This document shows positions 27,951 through 36,453 of a DNA stretch of 47,825 bases, piece after piece (position 1 is the stretch's first letter; every line of letters starts with the position of its first letter). The position numbers and the translations under genes were made by a program. This DNA comes from an uncultured Marinoscillum sp. (GTDB lineage Bacteria; Bacteroidota; Bacteroidia; Cytophagales; Cyclobacteriaceae). The stretch spans positions 1 through 47,825 of the forward strand of contig CACLDR010000009.1 of NCBI GenBank assembly GCA_902605755.1, given 5' to 3'. The notes below the pieces were generated by a model. It did not search any database. It was not told where the DNA came from and was given only the letters and a program-made list of their open reading frames with translations.

Positions 27951-29990
27951 ATGACAAACATGGCAATTGGAAGCTTACTAATTTATTTATTAGTGACAGG
28001 TTGTAATACGAATACAGATAAGACGATGGTCAGTTGGGTTGAAATAAAAGATTTGGGTGTCCAGGGTGGTTCAATTTTTACTATTCAGTCAGGTGAAAAG
28101 TTTGATGGTATAGTTTTAGGTGCAATAGAGTCAGGAAAATGGGTTGCAGGAAGCGAAGACAAAAAACGAAGTACTTTTGAATTAAATAATATCAAAGCTG
28201 AGACAGAAGCAAGTATTGGAAAGCTGATTCAGATGGCTATTGTTTATAAAGGCAATGAGATAATAATTTACAGAAATGGGGAACTATATGCCACAAATAA
28301 ATCTGAGAACATCGATTTATTGAGAGTGGAAGATAATATTGTTGTATTTGGGGCTCGACATAATGATGAGGATGACTATATCAATGTGGAAATTGAAGAC
28401 GCAAGAATTTATAGTTTAGCGCTTACATCTGCACAACTCAAGTTACTTAAACCAAATGAACCATCAAAGATTGAGCCTTATGCATGGTGGGATTTTGAAG
28501 GAGAAAAAATCAAAGAAAATACCGGTCGTTATAATTTAAATTTATTCAGGGAGGGTGCAGAAATTCGTGATGGAAGATTATTTATTGGTAAATGGGGAGT
28601 CATGACTGCCTTAAAGGAATTTGTTGAAGAAAAACCAAAATGGCCTGATAATCCTCCCGATAATTGGCTGACTTTCCACCTTGCACACCCTGGACCGGGA
28701 GACGGTTTTCCCGGCGATCCGAATCCAATGTACTATTACAAAGGACGCTACCACCTCCATTATATTTATGACAATAACTATGGACCTGCTTATGCACATG
28801 TTTCAAGCACCGACATGGTTCTCTGGAAGTGGCACCAAACTGTTCTTACGCCACCCCTTACTGGGCATGGAATGTATAGCGGAACAGGATTTTTCACTAA
28901 AGATGGTAAACCAGCAATGATTTACCATGGTGAAGGTTCAGGTAGTAATATGATCTCATATGCGCTGGATGATAATCTTGATGAATGGTCGAAACCGGAA
29001 CCAATTGTTTCAATGGATGAAAATGGAGAAGTACATGAAGATTATTGGGATCCTGACATATGGGAAATTGACGATACCTATTATGCATTATCCGGAGGAA
29101 AGGAGCCAAGTCTGATGAAATCAGCTGATCTTAAAAATTGGAAACATCTTGGAAAACTGCTGCACAATGATTTTCCAGAGGATATTGGCATTCCTAGGGA
29201 GGAAGATATTTCATGTGCGAATATTTTTCAGATCGGAGATAAATGGATGCTCCTTTGTATAAGTCACCGCATAGGCTGCCGATATTATCTTGGTGATTTC
29301 GTAGATGAAAAATTTCTTCCAGATGAACATCACTTGATGAATTGGACAGATACCAATTGGGAGGATTTTAGCAATCTGTCTTACTTCGCACCCGAATCAA
29401 TGATCTCTGAAGACGGCAGGCGTGTTATGTATACGTGGCTCATTACTGATGTTAAACCAACCGGTGTACAGGGACTGCCTCGTGAACTTGAACTCCCAGA
29501 AGACGGAGTTCTTCGCATTAAACCTCTAAAAGAACTAGAGTCTCTTAGATACGATGAGATTAGCTATGAAGATAAAACTATCCGTAAAGGATTGAGCTTT
29601 TTACTTGATAAAGTAGAGGGCGATGCTGTTGAACTTGAAATTGTATTCGAAGTGCCGTTACCAAAAGAATTTGGTATAAATATGCTGGGGAACGAGAAGG
29701 GAAATGAAGAACTGAATATTACATATGGCAAGGGACAAAAAGAACTGCGTGTCGGTAAAATCAATCCGCCGTTTGGACTATATGATGGTGAAGATCTCAC
29801 GCTTAGAATTTTTATTGATAAGAACTTAATAGAAGTTTTTGCCAACGATCGCCAAGCTGCAGTTGTTTCCCATCCAAGTATCCGAAAGAATCCAAATATC
29901 AAAATATTCACTAAAGATAAAGATCTTGTTGTTAAAGAGATACATGCATGGAAGATGAAATCAATTTATGAATTGAGCTCAGGTTATTAG
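27951..29990 (+). CDS. GH32-like lipoprotein with N-terminal LamG domain and altered acid/base site
   Basis: A lipoprotein signal (YLLVTGC) precedes a LamG-like domain (about 30-160) and a five-bladed propeller plus beta-sandwich of the GH32 type (about 225-660). The nucleophile motif is present as GDPNP (Asp256) and the stabilising Asp as WDPDIW (Asp367). The usual WEC acid/base motif is instead EDISCANIF: Cys422 is kept, but the position normally holding Glu is Ser421, with Glu418 three residues earlier. From memory, a GH32-related subgroup with ED-x-SC occurs in Planctomycetota and Bacteroidota, so this may be a functional variant rather than a dead enzyme. Substrate could be a modified fructoside. 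It lies in the GC-richer block. Confidence 0.75.
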   Translation: MTNMAIGSLLIYLLVTGCNTNTDKTMVSWVEIKDLGVQGGSIFTIQSGEKFDGIVLGAIESGKWVAGSEDKKRSTFELNNIKAETEASIGKLIQMAIVYKGNEIIIYRNGELYATNKSENIDLLRVEDNIVVFGARHNDEDDYINVEIEDARIYSLALTSAQLKLLKPNEPSKIEPYAWWDFEGEKIKENTGRYNLNLFREGAEIRDGRLFIGKWGVMTALKEFVEEKPKWPDNPPDNWLTFHLAHPGPGDGFPGDPNPMYYYKGRYHLHYIYDNNYGPAYAHVSSTDMVLWKWHQTVLTPPLTGHGMYSGTGFFTKDGKPAMIYHGEGSGSNMISYALDDNLDEWSKPEPIVSMDENGEVHEDYWDPDIWEIDDTYYALSGGKEPSLMKSADLKNWKHLGKLLHNDFPEDIGIPREEDISCANIFQIGDKWMLLCISHRIGCRYYLGDFVDEKFLPDEHHLMNWTDTNWEDFSNLSYFAPESMISEDGRRVMYTWLITDVKPTGVQGLPRELELPEDGVLRIKPLKELESLRYDEISYEDKTIRKGLSFLLDKVEGDAVELEIVFEVPLPKEFGINMLGNEKGNEELNITYGKGQKELRVGKINPPFGLYDGEDLTLRIFIDKNLIEVFANDRQAAVVSHPSIRKNPNIKIFTKDKDLVVKEIHAWKMKSIYELSSGY

Positions 29991-30071
29991 CTACTCGTTA
30001 CCACAGAATTAGGAAAACGATCTTGAATGCTAAATAAGGATTTGAGACTTTCTAAAAAAGTAATACTTGAA

Positions 30072-31283
30072 ATGAAATTGAAAACCTTAATAATTTATCA
30101 GAAGACAACTGTTTTTGCCTTACTTGTCATTTTAATGGCCTGCTCAAAACGAAAGCCCATGGAAGTTGATGCCAAAACAGTAGAAGGGCAAATTTTACTT
30201 ACCATGGATCAGTGGGCGGAAGCTCTCACATCGGGTGATATTGAGAAGACAATGACATTTTACTCCGAAAACTTCGCCGGTACTGAAGCAAAAGATAAAG
30301 AGGGAGTGAGTGAATTGCTTAATGAAGCCAAGTCCTATGGCATGTTACTGTTATTGGAAATCAATTTGAGGACTACGGATTTAAAGGTTGAAGGAGATAC
30401 GGCGGAAATCGTCATTTATAATGAAGAAGGAGAGCTGGAAATGGACTTTGCACTCGCGAAGGAGGGAAATGACTGGCGAATTATTGGTATACCCTCTGAG
30501 ACCTGTAGCTATGATGACTATAGTGAACCTTTTGGTAATGAATGTATTAATATGGGAGGGTATTACCGTTGTTGGGATATTTTTATTCCGAAGAATTTAG
30601 CAAACAAAGCGCCGTTGGTTCTTGATTTTCATGGTTGGACCGAAAACGCGTCACATCAGCGTTCAATATCTGGATTTGAAGCTCTTGCGCAATCGGAGGG
30701 TTTTATAGTAGTATGGCCTCATGGGTTATGTAGTTCTTGGAATGCGGGGCCCCTATGTTGCGCTCCGGCTTCAAATAATGAAATTGATGACATAGGCTTT
30801 GTTAGAAAAATGATTGAGGAATTAGTAGATATACATAATATAGATGAAAGTCGTATTTATTTAACTGGGCTTTCTAATGGCTGTGCCATGGCACAGCGAA
30901 TAGCCAATGAAGCAAGCAATTTAGTAACCGCTGCAGCATGTATGTCACTTCATCTTTTGACTGAAATAGATGCTGATTATGCCGCAGTACCGGTAATGAC
31001 AATTATGGGGACAAACGACGATTTATATCTTGCAAATGAAGAAATGCCTGGAGCAGTTGAGAATTTTGAGCGCTGGAGGCAAATGAATAATTGTCAGGGA
31101 GCTTACGAAGTGACTTGGAGTTCAGGTGTTAGCGTCACCTGGACATATAAAGATTGTGATAACCAAACGGAAGTAGCGTTGGTGATCATTGATGATGGTG
31201 GTCATATGCTGTATCAAGGTGAGCAAACCAATATTAACACGACCCAATTGGCCTGGGATTTTATGAAAAAATTTAAAAAATGA
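30072..31283 (+). CDS. Lipoprotein esterase: SnoaL-like domain plus PHB-depolymerase/LpqC-like hydrolase
   Basis: ATG 30072 is chosen over 30027 because it gives a standard lipoprotein signal (FALLVILMACSK). Residues about 35-145 resemble a SnoaL/DUF4440-type alpha+beta barrel (LTMDQWAEALTSGDIEKTM). The second half is a polyhydroxybutyrate-depolymerase/feruloyl-esterase-like domain: LVLDFHGWTENASHQ, GLSNGCAMAQ with the catalytic Ser, a probable acid in MGTNDDLYL, and GGHMLYQG with the catalytic His. Paired cysteines (GLCSSWNAGPLCCAP) could form disulphides in the periplasm. Likely role: release of acyl or aromatic esters from the imported glycan. Its stop overlaps the next start (ATGA). Confidence 0.75.
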   Translation: MKLKTLIIYQKTTVFALLVILMACSKRKPMEVDAKTVEGQILLTMDQWAEALTSGDIEKTMTFYSENFAGTEAKDKEGVSELLNEAKSYGMLLLLEINLRTTDLKVEGDTAEIVIYNEEGELEMDFALAKEGNDWRIIGIPSETCSYDDYSEPFGNECINMGGYYRCWDIFIPKNLANKAPLVLDFHGWTENASHQRSISGFEALAQSEGFIVVWPHGLCSSWNAGPLCCAPASNNEIDDIGFVRKMIEELVDIHNIDESRIYLTGLSNGCAMAQRIANEASNLVTAAACMSLHLLTEIDADYAAVPVMTIMGTNDDLYLANEEMPGAVENFERWRQMNNCQGAYEVTWSSGVSVTWTYKDCDNQTEVALVIIDDGGHMLYQGEQTNINTTQLAWDFMKKFKK

Positions 31284-32466
31284 GAGATCTAATACAAATA
31301 CTTATGTTGGTGGTAATTTTTTTTAGTTGCAACTCGTCGGATAAAAAAGCAAAGAACATTGATTCTGAATGGCCAAACAGTCAGCAAAAAAGCGATGAAT
31401 CTAATTATGAGGAGTTCATGGAAAGGTTAAAGGAAAATGAGCCCTATATTGGGTTTTTTGCTGCCGAAAAAAAATATATAGGGACAAAAACCCCTAAATA
31501 TTTAGAAGCAAGAAAGATATGTTTTCAAGGTATAAATGGATCAAAAGATGAGCCATTAAAATTTGTAGATTCTTTCATTGAGATATGTCTTGATGAAGGG
31601 TTGGTGAAACTAGAAGAGCTGGAAACTTGGGAAAATATTTTGACAACACTTAGCTACGAAATGTATCCAAATATGCCAATTTTTAATTTTACGACAGATC
31701 AGATAATTGAGTACCGAGACCTCACTTATACCGAATATCCAAATAAAAAACTGAAACTTGATCTTTTTATTCCCAAAAAACCAATTAAAATACCTATTCC
31801 TGTAATTGTGTGCATTCATGGAGGAGGCTTTGTGGTCAATAAACGAATCTGGTTCGAGCCCTTTGCTATGTATTTGGCAGCTAATGGACTTGCTGCTTTA
31901 ACTATTGATTACCGAAAGATTACTGCGGTAAAATTAAAGGATATTGTTAGCGATTCCAAGGCAGCCGTCCGATGGGTGCGAGCGAACGCGGAAAACTATA
32001 ATATTGATCCCGATAAAATTGGAGCACTTGGAGCATCTGTCGGAGCGCATCTGGTGGCACTCTAGGCACAACAGGGGAAATTCCAGAATTAGAAGGGACT
32101 GGAGGAAATCCTAATTTCTCAAGTAAAGTACAAGCCGTTTTCAGTATTGCGACTCCCGCTTTTGGTCCAATTACAAGTTCTGAGTGGATTTCAATGTTTG
32201 GTTTAGTTGAACAAGAGTTTCATCTACTTTCTCCTTATCACAATATAGATCAATCTTCAGCACCTATATTTCTTCTTCATGGCACTGAGGATGAAATTGT
32301 ACCTCCTGAGAATGCCCAAGAGATGTATGATAAGTATAAGAAATTGGGTTTGAATGTTAAATTAGAATGGGTTCCTGGTCGTGGTCATGATTTCTATGAA
32401 GGAAGCGATTTTGCTATATCAAGAGCTGCAGAGTTCTTTATTTCTCAATTAATTCGTGAAAATTAA
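31280..32466 (+). pseudogene. Alpha/beta hydrolase lipoprotein (acetyl-esterase/BD-FAE-like), split by a one-base deletion
   Basis: Two ORF-track pieces (31280-32065 and 32194-32466) are one gene. The first has a lipoprotein signal (LVVIFFSCNSS), the oxyanion HGGGF and the nucleophile elbow GASVGAHLVAL, then hits TAG at 32063. In the -1 frame, coding continues at once with LGTTGEIPELEG and runs to HGTEDEIVPPEN (acid) and GRGHDFYEG (base). In intact relatives the text is ALLGT-G; one missing base in CTCTAGGC explains the break. All triad residues survive, which favours a very recent mutation or a sequencing error. It overlaps the preceding gene by 4 bases. Confidence 0.75.
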
Positions 32467-32588
32467 TGCAAATCATATATATTTATAAATAATTTTTTAT
32501 TCTGATTTAGTAAGTATTTTTTTATTGCTATTAGTTTTTAGAATTAAATTTTACAGTCTTTAATTCATTCATAATTACCTTTAATTTA

Positions 32589-34199
32589 ATGAATTTGATA
32601 ATCACTACTTTTTTTAAGCACCTAATCCTTTTAATGATAATGGTTTCATTTCATTTCCTGGCCTTTTCGCAGAGTTCAAAAAAACTGAAGGTAGTGTTTA
32701 TCACAGGAGGTGATGAGTATCAGTCTAGGGAGAGAATGAAACCATTCGCTAAAACGCTCGAAAAGGATTATGGTTTCGACGTAATTTATATTGAGGATGA
32801 AGCACCAGGTGCAGATATGGATCCAGATAATGATCCTAAACCCACAGTTTTAAAAGATGCTGAAAAAATAAGGGACGCTGATTTGATGGTTGTATTTATG
32901 CGCTTCAGAAATTGGGAGTCCAAATCATTGGCGCACTTTATGAGTCATTTTGAGGAGGGTAAGCCAGCCGTCGCCATTAGAACAACCACGCATGCATTTT
33001 GGAAAGACCGAACTTTTGCACCTAAATACTTTGGAGGTCACTACAAAACACATTACACTGATCGTATTGTATGTCAAGTAAATCCTGTGCATGCGGAGCA
33101 TCCCATGGTAAGAGGAGTAGAGCGTAAATGGGGTGATGGTGAGGGGCCTTATGTTTCTACACCGTTAACTGAAGGCGCCACTCCGGTAGTTTTTTCATAT
33201 GGTCACTGGAGAGATCACGACAGAAGTCCAGGGATTGGAAATGATAGTTACGATTCTCCCAATTATCCTGTCGCTTGGGCATTTAATGATGAAGGTGCTA
33301 GAAGAGCTATGATCACTTTAGGGAGTTATCGTTCAGGAGATTTAAAAGCTGATTATTTTAAAAATTTATTCTATAATTCTGTTTTTTGGTCCTTAGGTTA
33401 TGAAATACCAAAAAATGGAGTATTATCGGAGGGTAAAACATTTAAAATGGTTGAAGAGATGGTAGCCTATCAACCGAAAAAAATTGATATACCTAAAATT
33501 TCAGAATATACGCTTGAAGAGGGTTGGGAGTTTCTTTTCGATGGAAAAGATTTATCAAAGTGGAAGCATTATGATGTTACAATTGCCCCATCCTCTGTCT
33601 ATTTAGATTATAGAGCAAAATCTGAAGGACCTATCGATTATGCATTGTCACCAGCCAGATGGGAGGTGAAGGAAGGTACCACCGTTGCGCGTCCTGGTTT
33701 TGGAGATATTATTACAAAAGAATACTATAGTAACTATAGACTTCGTTTTGATTACCTAATTCCGAAATATCCCGAATGGGTAACCGGTGAATGGAGAGGC
33801 AATAGTGGAGTTTTCATAAATGGGTCATGGGAAATATCTATTTTGGATACTTATGGTCAGGAAGCCTCAGACCGTTCAAACGGAGCTATTTACAGGGATA
33901 AAGCGCCAGATTTTGAAGCATCAAAGCCTGCAGGCCAATGGCAAACTATGGAAATTGAGTTTATGAATGGATTGGTGACCGTCTTGTTAAATGATGTTAA
34001 AATTCATGATAAGGTAAAAGTTGGCAGACCAACCTTTTTGGGATTTCCAGCGGCTCAATCCTTTGCTGAAATCAGCTTTGACAGCTTCATGGGAATAGTA
34101 TCTAAAGGTCCTATTCGATTGCAGGGGGAGAATTCGGAAGTTCGATTCGCTAATATTGCTATAATGCGACTTTATAATGACGATGAGGAGGATGACTAG
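32589..34199 (+). CDS. Exported ThuA-DUF1080 fusion (3-keto-disaccharide hydrolase-like)
   Basis: The 536-residue protein has a signal peptide (HLILLMIMVSFHFLAFS). A ThuA domain (about 33-275) shows VVFITGGDEYQSRE, DADLMVVFMRFR and the AIRTTTHAFW motif. A DUF1080 domain (about 310-530) shows EGWEFLFDGKDLSKWKHYD, WEVKEGTTVARPGFGDI, GNSGVFINGSWEISILDTYG and the last strand GPIRLQGENSEVRFANI. DUF1080 proteins are jelly-roll enzymes linked to cleavage of 3-keto-glycosides, so this two-step fusion is predicted to act on oxidised disaccharides in the periplasm. A related, larger fusion follows 73 bases downstream. About 120 AT-rich bases upstream hold no recognisable promoter. Confidence 0.85.
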   Translation: MNLIITTFFKHLILLMIMVSFHFLAFSQSSKKLKVVFITGGDEYQSRERMKPFAKTLEKDYGFDVIYIEDEAPGADMDPDNDPKPTVLKDAEKIRDADLMVVFMRFRNWESKSLAHFMSHFEEGKPAVAIRTTTHAFWKDRTFAPKYFGGHYKTHYTDRIVCQVNPVHAEHPMVRGVERKWGDGEGPYVSTPLTEGATPVVFSYGHWRDHDRSPGIGNDSYDSPNYPVAWAFNDEGARRAMITLGSYRSGDLKADYFKNLFYNSVFWSLGYEIPKNGVLSEGKTFKMVEEMVAYQPKKIDIPKISEYTLEEGWEFLFDGKDLSKWKHYDVTIAPSSVYLDYRAKSEGPIDYALSPARWEVKEGTTVARPGFGDIITKEYYSNYRLRFDYLIPKYPEWVTGEWRGNSGVFINGSWEISILDTYGQEASDRSNGAIYRDKAPDFEASKPAGQWQTMEIEFMNGLVTVLLNDVKIHDKVKVGRPTFLGFPAAQSFAEISFDSFMGIVSKGPIRLQGENSEVRFANIAIMRLYNDDEEDD

Positions 34200-34272
34200 T
34201 TCGAGCGTACCTACAAAATAAAATTCCATAATTTAAAATTTATATCAATCTAAATCTGCTTACGGTTTATGC

Positions 34273-36450
34273 GTGAAAAAAATGAATTCAATTAATTTTA
34301 TTTTATTGATTTTTTTTGGTCTGTTTAGTTCCCCTATTTTTGCTCAAGATTCAAGACCAAATGTAGTTTTTATCGCTGGAGAGGAGGAATATGGTGCTCA
34401 TTGGACTTTGCCTAAAATAGCTGATGATCTAGAAAGGAGATTTAATATTCACTCTACAGTAATACACTCTTGGCGCTCTGGAGCGCATGATTATGATATG
34501 CCAGGAGAAATTGAGATTCCAGAATACGAAGAAATTAAAAATCTGGAAATTATTAAAGATGCAGATTTAGTTGTTATGCATATTCGTTTTAGACTTCTGC
34601 CTCCGGAGCAACTACAGGTTTTTCAAGATTATTTTGATTCTGGTAAACCCGCTATCGCATTTAGGACTACCAGTCATGGTATGTGGGCGAAAGATCAAAA
34701 AGGTTGGTTTGTTCCCTTTTTCGGGGGTCACTACAAAGGACATATGCCCAATACAGCAGGAACTACCACAATAGTACCTGCTGAGCAAATCGATCATCCA
34801 ATTTTAAGAGGGGTACCCAAGAAAAATGCTATGAATGACGTCATGGGGATTTATATCACTGCTCCACTTAATGATTCTGCCATCCCATTAATGCTTGGAA
34901 AAACAGGATTAATTGGACCTGCACAACCTGTGACTTGGACAAATGAATATCAAAAAGGGCAGAAAATATTTTACACCTCGCTAGGTGGTTTGGAGAGTTT
35001 TGTGGATCCCGGGTTTCTGAATATGGTGTACAATGCCGTGTATTGGGCCCTTGATAGAGAAGTACCCGACAATGGAGTATTGGGGATAGACAACCTTTCT
35101 TATTGGGAGGAAGAAGCTCCATTTGAAAAATATGGATTTGGAGCTTTAAATGAAAATCCATTTGAACTTTTAGAGGAGGATTTAAGGTTGGAAAATCGTA
35201 TCGTTCTTGATTGGGAATTTAAACCATCAAGTCCCCCCAATCCTCCAAAAATGAACATACCCAAAGATGCTATAGTCCTTTTTGATGGTCAAGATCTGTC
35301 TAAGTGGAAACATTGGGATTTAAGTGCTGATCCAATTGCGATGCTACCTGACGCTCGAGCCGTATCGCCCTCTAAAACATTTCCAAATGCGAGGTGGAAT
35401 ATTATCGATGGAGCTGTTGAAGCAAGGCCGGGCTTTGGAAGCATTTTAACTAGAGAAGTTTTTGGTAATTATAAATTACATTTGGATTTTTTGATTCCAA
35501 AAGAACCGGAATATATCCCATCGGGATACAAAGGTTCGGGCAGCATATACCTTGACGGTCGGTATGAAATAAAAATTATGGATTCTTATGCAAAGGAGTT
35601 TTCGAAAGTTAGCAACGGATCGATATTTAATCAAAAAGCACCAATTTCAAATCCCTCAAAACCTGTGAATACATGGCAGTCAATGGATATAATTTATCGT
35701 CAATTTATTGGTCAAAGACCGAAGATATCTGTGATACTTAACGGGCATAAAATTCATAACAATGTTTCAATACTAAGTAGGTCTCCCTTTGCCATCCGGG
35801 AGGATGAACCCTTATATGAATCTAATTATAAGGAGGGTTCGGATATTTTCAATATGAATGTAGATTATTGGGGTGCCGATGTAAAATTCAAAACACGAAC
35901 TGGAGGTTTCCTGCTTACAAATTCCCCCGATAGCAGGCCATGGAATGATGATTCAAAAGGGATAGCCATTTATGATGGTCAGCTTTGGTATAGAGATGGT
36001 TTTGAATATCGTCACGTTCAAAGAAAAAATGAAGCCCCTTTAAATGATGGTGAATGGCATGAAATTTTGATGTTTGCTGATAGCGGAAAAATCAATTTTT
36101 ACATTGATGGTAAATACATGGATCAAATTAAAAATAGGGGATCTTCTATACTTAAAGGTCATATATTACGAATCGGTCAGGCAACAAAGCGTTTTAAATT
36201 GGGAGCTTCTGAGCTACCTGACCCCATAAGGGATGAAACTTTTGATGGTGAGATAGAAAGAGTGCGTTTTTTTAAAAAGGGCTTGAATGAAACAGATGAA
36301 ACGTGGGCAATTTCTAAAAAATTTCTAGTACTCGATTGGAGCCCGGATAGATTGAAAAATAAGTTGCCAAAAATGGGTCCAATCAGAATACAGTCTGATC
36401 TAAGCAAGATAAGATATGCTAATATATGGCTACAGCCATTGAAAGACTGA
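34273..36450 (+). CDS. Exported ThuA-DUF1080 protein with a LamG domain inserted in DUF1080
   Basis: The 725-residue protein starts at GTG 34273 (keeps the basic KK before the signal) or ATG 34282; the signal ends near SSPIFAQ. ThuA covers about 25-265 (VVFIAGEEEYGAHWTLPKI, AIAFRTTSHGMW). DUF1080 begins at VLFDGQDLSKWKHWD (about 335) and reaches LNGHKIHNN (about 495). A LamG-like domain then intervenes (about 510-685; NDGEWHEILMFADSGKINFY, FDGEIERVRFFKKGL). The missing last DUF1080 strand reappears at the C terminus (GPIRIQSDLSKIRYANI), matching the paralogue's GPIRLQGENSEVRFANI. So LamG sits inside the DUF1080 fold. Predicted role: binding and processing a 3-keto-glycoside on a longer glycan. 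The next gene starts 4 bases on. Confidence 0.82.
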   Translation: MKKMNSINFILLIFFGLFSSPIFAQDSRPNVVFIAGEEEYGAHWTLPKIADDLERRFNIHSTVIHSWRSGAHDYDMPGEIEIPEYEEIKNLEIIKDADLVVMHIRFRLLPPEQLQVFQDYFDSGKPAIAFRTTSHGMWAKDQKGWFVPFFGGHYKGHMPNTAGTTTIVPAEQIDHPILRGVPKKNAMNDVMGIYITAPLNDSAIPLMLGKTGLIGPAQPVTWTNEYQKGQKIFYTSLGGLESFVDPGFLNMVYNAVYWALDREVPDNGVLGIDNLSYWEEEAPFEKYGFGALNENPFELLEEDLRLENRIVLDWEFKPSSPPNPPKMNIPKDAIVLFDGQDLSKWKHWDLSADPIAMLPDARAVSPSKTFPNARWNIIDGAVEARPGFGSILTREVFGNYKLHLDFLIPKEPEYIPSGYKGSGSIYLDGRYEIKIMDSYAKEFSKVSNGSIFNQKAPISNPSKPVNTWQSMDIIYRQFIGQRPKISVILNGHKIHNNVSILSRSPFAIREDEPLYESNYKEGSDIFNMNVDYWGADVKFKTRTGGFLLTNSPDSRPWNDDSKGIAIYDGQLWYRDGFEYRHVQRKNEAPLNDGEWHEILMFADSGKINFYIDGKYMDQIKNRGSSILKGHILRIGQATKRFKLGASELPDPIRDETFDGEIERVRFFKKGLNETDETWAISKKFLVLDWSPDRLKNKLPKMGPIRIQSDLSKIRYANIWLQPLKD

Positions 36451-36453
36451 TTA

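Noticed and set aside
29564-29911. 115-residue minus-strand ORF in the GH32-like gene
   Set aside because: Antisense shadow with Ser/Phe-rich composition; the sense strand encodes the conserved GH32 C-terminal sandwich.
32050-32075. Programmed -1 frameshift in the esterase gene
   Set aside because: No slippery heptamer or downstream stem-loop was seen; simple deletion or sequencing error is more economical.
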